A stretch of 64,000 nt of DNA from Ureibacillus thermophilus (GCF_004331915.1 NZ_CP036528.1:1869145-1933144), one strand, 5' to 3'; counted from the stretch's first letter, positions 44,918-54,968 are shown. Notes: generated by a model from the letters alone, not told the origin. Translations and numbers: made by a program.

Positions 44918-45418
44918 TTAATCTGATGCAGCAATCTGGTTAAAACGGTTCCGTGCAATTTTATAGATTTCATTTAGGGCTGTGTGGAATTCGACAGTTT
45001 TGTTGTTTTGAAGCCTCGATTCCATAGCTTTCATAATAGACTGTTTATCAAGACCCGCAACGAAAATGATAAAAGGAAACTGGAATTTTTCTTTATATTG
45101 TTTGTTTAGTTTCGTCATCGTTTCGAATTCTTCAGAAGTGAGCGAATGAAGGCCGGCAGAAGCTTGCTCCTTTTGGGAATAATTGCTCATGGAGATGCGG
45201 CTAGCAAGCTCTGGATGTTTTAAAATTAACTTCTCTTTTTCTTCTTCACTAGCCTTTTCCACAATATTGCGCATTGCTTCAAAAGCGCTCTCCATGGATG
45301 GAAAAGGCCTTAATTGAGCCGCTTTTTCCGCAATCCATGGAGAATCTTCAAAGATTCCACCAAATACTTCTACAAATTGTTCTTCCGTGAATTGATTAAT
45401 GTCTTGTAATGTGGCCAT
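44918..45418 (-). CDS. uraD: 2-oxo-4-hydroxy-4-carboxy-5-ureidoimidazoline (OHCU) decarboxylase
   Basis: 166 residues, all alpha. The conserved histidine is in LILKHPELA; the SQKEQASAGL and FPFIIFVAGLD blocks complete the active site that gives S-allantoin. In B. subtilis this domain is fused to uricase in PucL; here it stands alone. ATG 45418 is behind GGGAGG, and the longer frame to 45463 reads through that site. It is the first catabolic gene downstream of pucR on the minus strand. Confidence 0.92.
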   Translation of the reverse strand: MATLQDINQFTEEQFVEVFGGIFEDSPWIAEKAAQLRPFPSMESAFEAMRNIVEKASEEEKEKLILKHPELASRISMSNYSQKEQASAGLHSLTSEEFETMTKLNKQYKEKFQFPFIIFVAGLDKQSIMKAMESRLQNNKTVEFHTALNEIYKIARNRFNQIAASD

Positions 45419-45561
45419 TTCAACAACCTCCCAATATAAACTGTAAAAACTAAGACGACTCAACTTTTATGTCATCTTTTATCAAAAATAAATAAGAATT
45501 TCATCTATGTCTTTGGAGAAAATAACGAATGGTTTTGCCCTGTTTGGATAGGGTAACTAAA

Positions 45562-47172
45562 CTATTGCTCTAAAATGAGATGATTGCGGATGCGCAAAGC
45601 TAGGCGAAGTTGGATGGTTACTTCCGGATCTTTCAAATCTTTTTGGAGAAGTGCGCTACATTTTTCCAACCGGTAAATCACCGTATTGCGATGGACAAAA
45701 AGCTTTTTCGCTGTCTCAGAAATTTGGCAATGATTTTCTAAATACTCATACAACGTTTCAAATAAGATTTGCTGTTCTTCCATCGGCAAAGCAAGCAATG
45801 GTTTAAAAATCATTTGTTGGTAGTTCCTTAAATCATTTTCTGGAATCATTTGAAGCAGCTCGTCTATTTCTTTAATGGTATAGAAGGATATAAGCGGGGA
45901 TTGAGGGCTGATAAAATGTACGGCACTTTGGGCTTCTTTCATAGCCCGGTGGATGTCGAAAAAGTTTGGAATCATATTGCTGGCTCCAAATGATATTGTT
46001 TGGTGGAAATATTGCTTAATGGACATGGAAAGTTCTTTAAATAACTCAGTGATGAATAATTTAAAATCCATTTCGGGATATTGCAGTTCATATAAAAAGA
46101 CAAGGTCGTTTTTCACTGTAAAAATGTGCATATGAATCCAAGGGCTTTGCAGCGATTCCTCGCAAAAACTATGAATTTGGTCCAGCAATTGCTGCATTTG
46201 ATAAGGATGCAAGTTGCCGATATGTCTTAGCCGCCCAACGATGCAGACATACGCCTGAAGTAACGGAATATGAAGTTCTTCCGCTTTGCTTTTAATCGTA
46301 TCATTGGTGATTTGCGGAATCTCCAGCAAGTCTGAAAATTGCTGATTGCGGATTTTTCGCTTTTGCTGCTGCAAGGCTTTTTCCTGCAAGATGGCAAAAG
46401 ACAGTACATTAATAGCCTGTTCAATTAATAAACGCAGCTGTGTATCGTTTGGTTCAACCATGCCTTCAATCAATAAAAAATGCTTTCCAGAATTAATGTT
46501 GATGGGGAAAAAAGAGTAGGTACTCCGATTGTCTAGCAATGAAAAGTGCCAAGAAGAAGTTGAAAAAATCGGGATTTCGAAATGGTGCTCCATCATTTTT
46601 TGGATGGATGCTAAGGCTTGAATGTATTGTTGAGATGAGTGGTAGGGGCGCAAATACGAATTGATTAAGTAGACTTCCCGTTTGATGAGGGAGGACAAAT
46701 GTTTCACTAACTGGTTGATTCCTTGCCCTTTAAAAATAATATCCGTAAATTGGCGATGGGCATTCATTGCATAGGTCAATAAGGCAGCCTCGCTATGCAA
46801 AATAAACTGAGTGACAATCAAGTTAATCTCACCGAGGGATAAATGTTCCGGCAATTCAATAAAAGGCACTTCCAGCTCATCTGCCAGTTCCAAAATATCT
46901 TTCGGAAATTCGTAAAGAAACCGATTTTTTTTAATGCCGATACCCGCACATTCCTTTTTCGCCATTTCGATAATCAATTCTTTAAAATAAGCTAAGTTAT
47001 TTTTTAAATGGTAGGCAGTCGTAATGATAAATTGGTCTGGATTTAAATATGGGATTATATCTGGAGCATCCATCATGGTGATGGTGCGGATTTGTCGATG
47101 TTTCGCCCTTTTGCCGGCAACAATCTTAATAGGCTGTAATTCTTTTTGATTTAATAATTGGGCAATGTCCAT
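45562..47172 (-). CDS. pucR: PucR-family transcriptional regulator of purine catabolism
   Basis: 536 residues. The N-terminal PucR domain (residues 1-125) has the typical DAPDIIPYLNPDQFIITTAYHL segment. A central GGDEF-like/CdaR region follows. The C-terminal PucR-type helix-turn-helix (about 480-535) reads CQISETAKKLFVHRNTVIYRL. ATG 47172 is 9 nt after GAAGGAG; the six-codon extension overlaps that site. It is divergent from pucF, with a candidate operator at 47209-47227 in between. It probably senses a pathway intermediate such as allantoin, as in B. subtilis. Confidence 0.92.
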   Translation of the reverse strand: MDIAQLLNQKELQPIKIVAGKRAKHRQIRTITMMDAPDIIPYLNPDQFIITTAYHLKNNLAYFKELIIEMAKKECAGIGIKKNRFLYEFPKDILELADELEVPFIELPEHLSLGEINLIVTQFILHSEAALLTYAMNAHRQFTDIIFKGQGINQLVKHLSSLIKREVYLINSYLRPYHSSQQYIQALASIQKMMEHHFEIPIFSTSSWHFSLLDNRSTYSFFPININSGKHFLLIEGMVEPNDTQLRLLIEQAINVLSFAILQEKALQQQKRKIRNQQFSDLLEIPQITNDTIKSKAEELHIPLLQAYVCIVGRLRHIGNLHPYQMQQLLDQIHSFCEESLQSPWIHMHIFTVKNDLVFLYELQYPEMDFKLFITELFKELSMSIKQYFHQTISFGASNMIPNFFDIHRAMKEAQSAVHFISPQSPLISFYTIKEIDELLQMIPENDLRNYQQMIFKPLLALPMEEQQILFETLYEYLENHCQISETAKKLFVHRNTVIYRLEKCSALLQKDLKDPEVTIQLRLALRIRNHLILEQ

Positions 47173-47208
47173 GGCATCACGCTCCTTCATTCAACTAAAA
47201 AAATACTT

Positions 47209-47227
47209 ATGTAAGAAAATCTAACAT
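47209..47227 (+). promoter_or_regulatory. Candidate operator between pucR and pucF
   Basis: The 19-bp ATGTAAGAAAATCTAACAT matches the site at 29422-29440 at 17 of 19 positions, including both ends. It is centred about 46 bp before the pucR start and 143 bp before pucF, fitting control of the divergent pair. Confidence 0.5.
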
Positions 47228-47360
47228 AGAAAAGAAGATTCGCCAAGAGTGATTGTGCAAATTATCTAAAAATTTATGCTTTTTTAGCAGTTCTACCAGT
47301 GATGATGGTGAAATCATTCTTTAAAATTTGAGCTAATCAACCATGAAAGGTGGAAAAAAC

Positions 47361-48616
47361 ATGATACATGAACAACTTTCTTCCATCCACTTAGAACATG
47401 AATGGACCATCGAATCATTGATTGAGTGGTTAGCTCAATTTGGGAAAACCGAAGAAGGCGGCGTTACCCGTTTACTATATAGCAATGTGTGGCAAAAGGC
47501 GCAGCAAGCCTTGCAGCAAAAAATGGCCCTTGCTGGATTGACCGCTTATTGTGATTCTGTAGGAAATTTGTTTGGGCGAATCACAGGCACTGAAAAACCG
47601 AATGAAGTAATTTTAACCGGTTCGCATATTGATACGGTTGTGCAAGGAGGAAAATATGACGGGGCATACGGAGTGTTAGCAAGCTTGTTGGCAGTGCAAA
47701 GGCTCCTTTCCACCTATGGGCCTCCCAAAAAAACGTTGGAAGTAGTTTCCCTTTGCGAAGAAGAAGGCAGCCGTTTTCCGCTGACTTTTTGGGGGTCTAA
47801 AAATATTGTGGGGGAATATGATTTGTCGGATATTGAAGGCGTAAGGGATGCAGATGATATTTTATTTCAAGATGCAATGAGAGAAGCCGGTTTTCCTTTA
47901 GAAAATTATCAATCCTTGAAACGTTCTGATATCGTCCATTTTGTGGAGGTACATATTGAGCAAGGTCCGATATTGGAAAAAAAAAACAACAAGTTGGCAT
48001 CGTGACGCATATCGTTGGGCAGCAGCGCTACATGATTACCTTTTTTGGCCAGACGAATCATGCGGGCACTACGGAGATGGCTGGCAGAAGCGATGCAATG
48101 GTAAGCGCCGCCAATGCCATTACGAGGTTGACTTCTTTGGCGAGTGAAAAATATGCTCCGGATTTGCGGGCAACGGTCGGCATGATAAAGGCTAAACCAA
48201 ATGTTTCCAATGCCATTGCAGGAGAGGTATGTTTTACGATTGATATACGCCATCATGACCAGACAGTCATCGATCAATTTGTAAAGGAAATGCACCGTAT
48301 TTTGAAGGATATCGATAAAAAATGGAACGTCACCCATCAAACGGAACTTTTTGCTATGGATGAACCGGTGCCGTTGGATAAAAAAATGCAAAAAGTGGCA
48401 ATGCAGCTGGCGAAGAAACGCAAGTTGAAGGCCATTGAAATGGTAAGCGGGGCAGGGCATGATTCCCAAGTATTTGCCAAGCATGTCCCCACAACTCTTC
48501 TTTTTGTTCCTAGCCGCAACGGAATCAGCCATTCGCCATTGGAATTTACTGAAGCGAAGGAACTAGAGAATGGGGTCCGTTTATTGCAGGACATTTTATA
48601 CTATTTAGCATATTGA
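47361..48616 (+). pseudogene. pucF: Allantoate amidohydrolase, interrupted by a poly-A frameshift
   Basis: The two parts (47361-48005 and from about 47987 onward in the next frame to 48616) make one complete M20-family zinc amidase of about 418 residues. Zinc and active-site blocks are TGSHIDTVVQGGKYDGAYG, CEEEGSRFP, VEVHIEQGP in part 1, and GQTNHAGTTEMAGR and MVSGAGHDSQVFA in part 2. The break is a run of ten A at 47977-47986; eleven A would read EKKKQQVGIV and restore the frame. As it stands, part 1 ends a few codons later. All catalytic residues are intact, so the lesion is recent, a sequencing error, or a slippage site. It releases ammonia from allantoate. ATG 47361 follows AAAGGTGG. Confidence 0.88.
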
Positions 48617-48631
48617 AAGGGCGTGTAATCC

Positions 48632-49888
48632 ATGAAAATGAAACCTTTGCAAGTCCCAAAACGCACTATTATGACGCCTGGGCCGGTGGAGGTGGACCCT
48701 CGTGTTTTGCAGGCAATGAGCACCCCTATTTTAGGGCAATTTGATCCTTGTTTTACAGATATTATGAATGAAGTGATGGAAATGCTGAGGGAATTGTTCC
48801 AAACGAAAAATCATTGGGCATTCCCCATTGATGGTTCTTCCCGTTCCGGCATTGAAGCCTTGCTTTGCAGCGTCATAGAACCAGGGGATAAAGTGCTTAT
48901 TCCCATTTTTGGACGGTTCGGCCATTTGCTTGTTGAAATTTGTGAACGTTACGGAGCCGATGTATATACGATGGAATGTCCATGGGGCGAAGTGTTTGAC
49001 CAGCAGAAAATCATTGCCAAAGTAAAGGAAGTAAAGCCGAAAATCGTTGCCATTGTACATGGCGAAACCTCTACAGGATGTATGCAGCCGCTCAATGAAC
49101 TGGGGCCTGCATGCCGCGAATTAGATGTACTATTAATTGTCGATGTGGTGGCATCCATTGGAGGGGCCAATGTAATGGTGGATGAATGGTGTTTAGATGG
49201 AGTGATTGGCGGCACGCAAAAATGTTTATCTGTTCCATCGGGCATGGCACCGATTACTTATAATGACCGCATCGAAAAAATTATTTTATCCCGAAAAAAA
49301 GTCGAAGCGGGCATTGCAACGGCAGAGGATATAGCATTGGGAAACAAGAAGAACCGTATCCATAGCAACTACTTCGATTTGGCCATGCTGCAAGATTATT
49401 GGAGTCCGAGAAGATTAAACCATCATACGGAAGCAACATCGATGCTTTACGCACTGAGGGAAGGGCTTCGACTTGTATTAGAAGAGGGTTTATATGAACG
49501 ATTCGGCCGCCACCAATACCACGAAAAGGCGCTTATAGCAGGGTTGAAAGCGATGGGGCTTGAAATATTTGGCGATGAACATCATAAACTTCCGACGGTC
49601 ACTTGCGTCAAAATACCTCTTGGAATCGATGGAGATTGGGTGCGGCAAATGATGCTTGAGCAGTTTGGCGTTGAAATCGCTTCTTCTTTCGGGCCTTTAC
49701 ATGGTAAAATTTGGCGTATCGGAACGATGGGTTACAGCTGCCGAAAAGAAAATATATTATCCGTATTATCTGCACTGGAAGCTTGTCTAATACGTGCGGG
49801 GGCAACTATACATCGGGGTGAAGGATTGCAGGCAGCCCTTGATTATTATGAAGCCCCGATTGCGGCAAAGGAGAATGCCAATGTTTGA
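48632..49888 (+). CDS. pucG: (S)-ureidoglycine-glyoxylate aminotransferase
   Basis: 418 residues, a class V PLP aminotransferase matching PucG in length and blocks: MTPGPVEVDPRVLQAMSTPILGQFDP, FPIDGSSRSGIEALL, GETSTGCMQPL, VDVVASIGG, GTQKCLSVPSGMAP with the cofactor lysine. PucG moves the amino group of ureidoglycine to glyoxylate, giving glycine and oxalurate. It lies 15 bp after pucF and overlaps pucH by 8 bp. Glycine produced here could be used by the gcv system in the same window. Confidence 0.93.
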   Translation: MKMKPLQVPKRTIMTPGPVEVDPRVLQAMSTPILGQFDPCFTDIMNEVMEMLRELFQTKNHWAFPIDGSSRSGIEALLCSVIEPGDKVLIPIFGRFGHLLVEICERYGADVYTMECPWGEVFDQQKIIAKVKEVKPKIVAIVHGETSTGCMQPLNELGPACRELDVLLIVDVVASIGGANVMVDEWCLDGVIGGTQKCLSVPSGMAPITYNDRIEKIILSRKKVEAGIATAEDIALGNKKNRIHSNYFDLAMLQDYWSPRRLNHHTEATSMLYALREGLRLVLEEGLYERFGRHQYHEKALIAGLKAMGLEIFGDEHHKLPTVTCVKIPLGIDGDWVRQMMLEQFGVEIASSFGPLHGKIWRIGTMGYSCRKENILSVLSALEACLIRAGATIHRGEGLQAALDYYEAPIAAKENANV

Positions 49889-51191
49889 TTTGTTAGTGAA
49901 AAACGGAAAACTTGTTTGTGAGAAGGAAGTTATTTTGGCCGACTTAGCTGTAAAGGATGGGGCCATTTGTGCGATTGGCAAAAATTTAGGGGAAGCTGTC
50001 CAAACAATCGATGCTCAAGGAAATTTGATTTTCCCGGGCGGAATTGATGTGCATGTGCATTTCAATGAACCCGGAAACGAAGAATGGGAAGGATTTGAGA
50101 CTGGTTCCCGCTTACTTGCAGCAGGCGGCATTACCCGTTATTTTGAAATGCCGCTAAACAGCAATCCCCCGACTATTGATGTTGGAGCCCTTCGTTTAAA
50201 GAAAGAGCTAGCAAAGGAAAAGAGCATTATTCCTCCTTACTTTTGGGGAGGCCTTGTCCCGGGAAATGTCCAGCAGTTGGCAGCTCTTGCGAAAGAAGGG
50301 GTTGTTGGATTTAAAGCGTTTTTATCCAATTCCGGCTTTGAACCTTTTCCGTCAGTGGAAAAGGAAACATTGCTTGAAGGTATGCGTGAAATTGCCCGCC
50401 TCGGAAAAATTTTAGCATTGCATGCGGAAAGCAATGAATTAACGGATTTTATGCAGCGGGAAAAACGGAAGAAAGGAAAAACAACGCCTCAAGATTATGC
50501 GGAGTCGCGTCCTATTATAGCTGAAGTGGAAGCGGTCCATCGTGCGCTCTATTTTGCAGAGTTGACAGGATGTTCCCTACATTTTGTTCATATTTCTAGC
50601 GCTAAAGCAGTGGAATTGATTCAAGAGGCAAAATCACGCGGAATGGATGTGACGGTTGAAACATGCCCCCATTATGTATGGTTTAATGATGAAGCATTGA
50701 ACGAGCGCGGAGTACTAGCAAAATGTGCGCCTCCTTTACGGCCGGAAAAGGAGCGCAAACAATTGTTGGATTGTCTCTTGAATGGCCAAATCGACATGGT
50801 TGCATCCGACCATTCCCCATGTCCCCCTTGGATGAAAGACTTAAAGAATCAGAATTTCTTTGAAGCATGGGGAGGTATCAACGGTGGACAATTTACACTT
50901 CTTGCCTTGTTGACATTATGCGACCAACATCAAGTTTCCTATGTCAATGTAGCCAAGTGGCTGAGTGCTAATCCAGCAAAACGTTTTCAACATGAAAGGG
51001 TAGGCCGTTTAGAAGTCGGGTGTGATGCGGATTTCACCATTGTGGCAAAAAAGCCGTTTACAGTGACACAGGAAAATCATTTTGCGAAACATAAAGCGAC
51101 CGTTTATGAAGGTGAAACATTTCACCATACGATTGTTGCAACCTATTGCAAAGGGCGATGTGTTTATGAGGAAAGTGGGCATCCTATTTAA
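49881..51191 (+). CDS. pucH: Allantoinase
   Basis: 436 residues of the amidohydrolase superfamily; opens allantoin to allantoate. Metal-binding blocks are GGIDVHVHFNEPG, GFKAFLSN with the carbamylated lysine, ALHAESNE, HFVHISSAKAVE, ETCPHY and ASDHSPCPPWMK. These and the length separate it from dihydroorotase and hydantoinase. ATG 49881 follows AAAGGAG inside the end of pucG. It closes the pucFGH operon. Confidence 0.94.
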   Translation: MFDLLVKNGKLVCEKEVILADLAVKDGAICAIGKNLGEAVQTIDAQGNLIFPGGIDVHVHFNEPGNEEWEGFETGSRLLAAGGITRYFEMPLNSNPPTIDVGALRLKKELAKEKSIIPPYFWGGLVPGNVQQLAALAKEGVVGFKAFLSNSGFEPFPSVEKETLLEGMREIARLGKILALHAESNELTDFMQREKRKKGKTTPQDYAESRPIIAEVEAVHRALYFAELTGCSLHFVHISSAKAVELIQEAKSRGMDVTVETCPHYVWFNDEALNERGVLAKCAPPLRPEKERKQLLDCLLNGQIDMVASDHSPCPPWMKDLKNQNFFEAWGGINGGQFTLLALLTLCDQHQVSYVNVAKWLSANPAKRFQHERVGRLEVGCDADFTIVAKKPFTVTQENHFAKHKATVYEGETFHHTIVATYCKGRCVYEESGHPI

Positions 51192-51205
51192 CTTTTGTAT
51201 GATGA

Positions 51206-51244
51206 CACAACACACTTAGAAAAGTGGGTGTTGTGTTTTTTTTA
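51206..51244 (+). terminator. Terminator of the pucFGH operon
   Basis: ACACAACACAC and GTGGGTGTTGTGT pair, followed by eight or more T. Confidence 0.82.
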
Positions 51245-51246
51245 TT

Positions 51247-51289
51247 AAAAAAGCTTAGAAGCTGAAAAATCAACTTCTAAGCCTTTTTC
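51247..51289. terminator. Bidirectional terminator serving yqhQ
   Basis: AAAAAGCTTAGAAG pairs with CTTCTAAGCCTTTTT, just outside the yqhQ stop. Confidence 0.8.
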
Positions 51290-52234
51290 TTAGTCATGGT
51301 GAAGCTCTGTAATGATTTCTGGATTTTTCTCAATTTCATGAAGCTTTTTAAATGATGCGATGGATACTTCCACCATATCGTCTTCCGGTTCCTTTGTCGT
51401 TAATAATTGAAGCCATAATCCAGGATAGCCTAAATAGCAAAGCACCGGAACATCTCTTAAAGAATTGGTAAATTGCAGCACTTCATAAGAAACGCCGATG
51501 ACAACCGGAATCAGCAAAATGCGAATGACGACGCGGAACCATAATGGGTCAACCGGGAAGAATAAATAAATGAACATTCCGATGATGACCGTAAACAAGA
51601 TAAAGCTGGAGCCGCAACGGTAATGCAATCTGGATTGTTTTTGAACGTTTTCAACGGTCAATTCAAGGCCGTTTTCGTAGCAATTAATCACTTTATGTTC
51701 TGCGCCGTGGTATTGGAACACTCGGCGAATAATTGGAGTCAATGAGATTAAATATAAATAAACAAGAAGCAAAACAAGTTTAAAGCCTGTTTCTAAAAAG
51801 ATTTGCGGGTATTTTCCAGTAACCCATGGCGAAAATAATTCCGCAAGAAATACCGGAACGAGCGTAAAGACAAATTTTCCAAACAGAAAGGAAAGGACGC
51901 CGACAATAGCCACACCAAAAATCATTTCCAGTTTCGATAACTCTGCGCCTTCTTGTTCTTCCCCCGGATCTACGTCATAGCGTTCGCTTGCAAATTGTAA
52001 ATGTTTTGAACCAATTCCTGCCGATTCAATGATGGCAATATTGCCTCGTATAAAAGGAATTTTTTTCAACTTCTGCATCCAAGGTTTTGTTTCTTTTTTC
52101 GCATAGTAATATTCGATGGATTGATCGTTTCGGCGAATGGCAGAAACGGTATGTTCTTTTCCCCCAAACATGACACCTTCCAAAAGTGCCTGTCCTCCAT
52201 ATATAGGTGTTTGATTGCTCAATGCTGACACCAC
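51290..52234 (-). CDS. yqhQ: DUF1385 membrane protein YqhQ
   Basis: 314 residues of the DUF1385 family. The N-terminal YGGQALLEGVMF(G) motif, RGNIAIIESAGIGSKHLQFASE, and YHGAEHKVINCYE followed by SRLHYRCGSSF are the conserved blocks, with several membrane helices between. Function is unknown; the histidine- and cysteine-containing block suggests metal binding. The start is GTG at 52234 or 52231 with only a weak AGAGAG site. It marks the return to the B. subtilis yqhQ-nusB order. Confidence 0.85.
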   Translation of the reverse strand: MVSALSNQTPIYGGQALLEGVMFGGKEHTVSAIRRNDQSIEYYYAKKETKPWMQKLKKIPFIRGNIAIIESAGIGSKHLQFASERYDVDPGEEQEGAELSKLEMIFGVAIVGVLSFLFGKFVFTLVPVFLAELFSPWVTGKYPQIFLETGFKLVLLLVYLYLISLTPIIRRVFQYHGAEHKVINCYENGLELTVENVQKQSRLHYRCGSSFILFTVIIGMFIYLFFPVDPLWFRVVIRILLIPVVIGVSYEVLQFTNSLRDVPVLCYLGYPGLWLQLLTTKEPEDDMVEVSIASFKKLHEIEKNPEIITELHHD

Positions 52235-52355
52235 TCTCTAACAAAATTTCATTCTACTAACTTTTTCATTTTACTAAATTTTCTTCAAAAGTACTACGGT
52301 TACGCATAGGAAAATTCCATAATGGAAAAAATATATAAAAAAAGGAGTGGGAATT

Positions 52356-52808
52356 ATGTTGTATTTGGCCTTCATTACTAGTTTGTTCGGTTCCATTTTT
52401 CTTACAGCGAGTATAAAAATGCTATCCGTATTCCATTTCATAGACTGGAATCCTATTGGGTTTGCAAAAAAGTATTATCTGTTTGAAGAAAGCCACCCCT
52501 TTATTAGTTGGCTGTTTTTGGCCGTCGTAATTTTTCTGATCAATTTTATTATTTACTTAATCATGCAATATGTTCATCAAGTGCCTGCATTTATCACTTC
52601 CTTAGTTATTGGAGGGTTGATTGCTGTCATTGCAGAATGGTTCATCTATGATTTGCCTGCCGAATTATACTCTTTTAAAAAACTATCAATTCCTTTTATT
52701 GTCATGGTGGTTATCACCGCAAGATTTATTTTTGAAACGGCTTCCTTCCATTATCAAGCGCAACTGGAACGAAATAGGTTGCCGTACAAGGAGTCTGTGA
52801 TAAAATAA
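52356..52808 (+). CDS. yqhR: Conserved membrane protein YqhR
   Basis: 150 residues with four hydrophobic helices ([60 protein letters not shown] and a last one). It matches YqhR by position between yqhQ (divergent) and aroQ and by the [16 protein letters not shown] segment. ATG 52356 is 8 nt after AAAGGAG. Function is unknown; it is probably co-transcribed with aroQ. Confidence 0.75.
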   Translation: MLYLAFITSLFGSIFLTASIKMLSVFHFIDWNPIGFAKKYYLFEESHPFISWLFLAVVIFLINFIIYLIMQYVHQVPAFITSLVIGGLIAVIAEWFIYDLPAELYSFKKLSIPFIVMVVITARFIFETASFHYQAQLERNRLPYKESVIK

Positions 52809-52842
52809 AAATGGAATTTTCTTAAAAAAAGGGGACTTGTGC

Positions 52843-53289
52843 ATGAAATTATTAGTGTTGAACGGGCCGAATTTGAATCGGCTGGGCAAACGGGAGCCTG
52901 AAATTTACGGAACGGAAACGCTGGAAGATGTAAAAGAACGATGTGTTGCCTTGGCGAAAGAATTCAACGCAGAGATTGAATTTAAACAGTCCAATCATGA
53001 AGGGGAGTTAATTGATTGGATTCATGAGGCGGAAGATGTTGGAATCGATGGCATCGTTTTTAATCCGGGAGCCTATACGCATACAAGCATTGCCTTAAAA
53101 GACGCCATTGCAAGCGTAAAGGTCCCGGTTATTGAAGTTCATATTTCCAATATACATAAAAGGGAAGAATTTCGTCATAAATCCCTTCTTGCAGCCGAAT
53201 GTATCGGACAAATTTGTGGGTTAGGAACTTTTGGATATGAATTGGCATTGCGCAAGTTTTTACAAGATAAGGAAGGAACAATAGGATGA
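52843..53289 (+). CDS. aroQ: 3-dehydroquinate dehydratase, type II
   Basis: 148 residues. It removes water from 3-dehydroquinate in the shikimate pathway. The type II signature is complete: [18 protein letters not shown] with the lid tyrosine, [31 protein letters not shown] with the catalytic histidine region. ATG 52843 follows AAAAAGGGGAC. Its 3' end overlaps yqhT through ATGA. It shares its pathway with aroK at 10864. Confidence 0.95.
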   Translation: MKLLVLNGPNLNRLGKREPEIYGTETLEDVKERCVALAKEFNAEIEFKQSNHEGELIDWIHEAEDVGIDGIVFNPGAYTHTSIALKDAIASVKVPVIEVHISNIHKREEFRHKSLLAAECIGQICGLGTFGYELALRKFLQDKEGTIG

Positions 53290-54347
53290 AAAGAATTGAA
53301 AAATTAAGAAAAGAATTAGAAAGCCGTCAAGTGGATGCAATGCTTATTACAAATCCGTACAACCGCCGTTATATGACAGGGTTTACTGGAACAAGCGGGG
53401 CAGCCGTTGTATCCAAAAACGATGCGGTATTCATTACGGATTTTCGCTATACAGAACAGGCAAAAAAACAAGTGAAAGACTTTCGCATTATTCAGCAGGA
53501 ATCTTCCATACTAAAGGAAGTAGCGAAAATTGCAGATGAATGGAAAATCAAAACTTTAGGTTTTGAAAAAGATACAATGACTTACGGAGAATTTGAATCC
53601 TATGAAAAAGTATTAAATGTGGAACTTGTCCCATTATCCGGTGTAATTGAAAAAATTCGCTTGATTAAGACCGATGAAGAGATTAAGATTATAAAGGTTG
53701 CATGTGAAATTGCTGATGCTGCATTTTCACACATTTTAAACTTTATTAAACCTGGCGTAACTGAGCTAGAAGTATCGAATGAGCTGGAATTTTTCATGCG
53801 CAAGCAAGGTGCATCGTCTTCTTCCTTCGATACCATTGTGGCAAGTGGTCTACGAAGCGCATTGCCTCACGGTGTTGCCACAGATAAAGTGATCGAAAAA
53901 GGCGATTTTGTCACCCTCGATTTCGGTGCAATATATAACGGCTATGTTTCCGACATGACGCGAACAATTGCCGTTGGACAGCCAAGTGCAAAATTGGTTG
54001 AAATGTATAACGTGGTGTTAGAAGCCCAATTGTTGGCTATTGAAAAAATCAAACCGGGCATGAAAGGCATCGAAGCGGACAAAATTGCAAGGGATTATTT
54101 GGCAGAAAGAGGCTATGGTGAGGCTTTCGGCCATTCTACAGGTCATGGAATAGGTTTAGAAGTCCATGAAGGTCCGAACTTGTCTTACCGTTCCGAGCAA
54201 GTTTTAGAGCCGAATATGGTAGTGACGGTCGAACCGGGCGTTTACTTGCCGGGTATTGGTGGAGTAAGAATTGAAGACGATATTGTCATTACGGAAACTG
54301 GCAATGAAAGATTGACTCATTCGCCGAAAGAATTAATTATCTTATAA
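53286..54347 (+). CDS. yqhT: Xaa-Pro aminopeptidase-like M24 peptidase (YqhT)
   Basis: 353 residues with a creatinase-like N-terminal domain and a pita-bread M24 domain. Metal ligands are in [21 protein letters not shown] (two aspartates), [17 protein letters not shown] (histidine), VVTVEPGVY and [12 protein letters not shown] (glutamates). It is expected to release N-terminal residues ahead of proline. It lies 16 bp before efp, the usual Bacillales neighbour. A ribosome-related link is suggested only by this conserved pairing. Confidence 0.92.
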   Translation: MKRIEKLRKELESRQVDAMLITNPYNRRYMTGFTGTSGAAVVSKNDAVFITDFRYTEQAKKQVKDFRIIQQESSILKEVAKIADEWKIKTLGFEKDTMTYGEFESYEKVLNVELVPLSGVIEKIRLIKTDEEIKIIKVACEIADAAFSHILNFIKPGVTELEVSNELEFFMRKQGASSSSFDTIVASGLRSALPHGVATDKVIEKGDFVTLDFGAIYNGYVSDMTRTIAVGQPSAKLVEMYNVVLEAQLLAIEKIKPGMKGIEADKIARDYLAERGYGEAFGHSTGHGIGLEVHEGPNLSYRSEQVLEPNMVVTVEPGVYLPGIGGVRIEDDIVITETGNERLTHSPKELIIL

Positions 54348-54363
54348 TGATGGAGGAATATTG

Positions 54364-54924
54364 ATGATTTCAGTGAACGATTTTCGCACAGGGTTAACAA
54401 TCATTGTTGATGGAGAATTATATCGTGTACTTGACTTCCAACACGTAAAACCTGGTAAAGGTGCAGCTTTTGTCCGCTCCAAATTGCGCAACTTGCGCAA
54501 CGGGAACGTTGTAGAAAAAACGTTCCGCGCTGGTGAAAAAGTGGAAAAAGCGATGATTGAAAACCGCAAAATGCAATATTTATATGCACAAGGCGAATCT
54601 CATGTTTTCATGGACATGGAATCTTATGAACAAATCGAATTAAATGCGAACCAAATCGACTATGAGTTGAAATTCTTAAAAGAAAATATGGAAGTTTACA
54701 TCATGACTTATCAAGGCGAAATGCTTGGGGTTGAACTTCCAAACACAGTAGAATTAAAAGTGGTTGAAACAGAACCAGGCATTAAAGGAGATACAGCTTC
54801 AGGCGGTTCAAAACCTGCTACTCTTGAAACTGGTCTTGTGGTGCAAGTGCCATTCTTCGTTAACGAAGGCGATATATTAGTGATCAACACTTCTGATGGC
54901 TCTTATGTATCTCGTGCCAACTAA
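54364..54924 (+). CDS. efp: Translation elongation factor P
   Basis: 186 residues, three beta-barrel domains. EF-P rescues ribosomes stalled on polyproline. The tip loop [17 protein letters not shown] has the lysine (residue 32) that is modified with 5-aminopentanol in B. subtilis. The C-terminal signature [22 protein letters not shown] is present. ATG 54364 follows GATGGAGG. Two terminators follow it. Confidence 0.96.
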   Translation: MISVNDFRTGLTIIVDGELYRVLDFQHVKPGKGAAFVRSKLRNLRNGNVVEKTFRAGEKVEKAMIENRKMQYLYAQGESHVFMDMESYEQIELNANQIDYELKFLKENMEVYIMTYQGEMLGVELPNTVELKVVETEPGIKGDTASGGSKPATLETGLVVQVPFFVNEGDILVINTSDGSYVSRAN

Positions 54925-54937
54925 TGGAATGCAATGT

Positions 54938-54968
54938 TCAAGGACGCGCTCTTTGCGTCCTTTTTTTA
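54938..54968 (+). terminator. First terminator after efp
   Basis: AGGACGC and GCGTCCT pair, followed by seven T. Confidence 0.85.

Noticed and set aside
47909-48532. 207-codon minus-strand frame opposite pucF
   Set aside because: Antisense shadow of the second part of allantoate amidohydrolase; it does not explain the frameshift.
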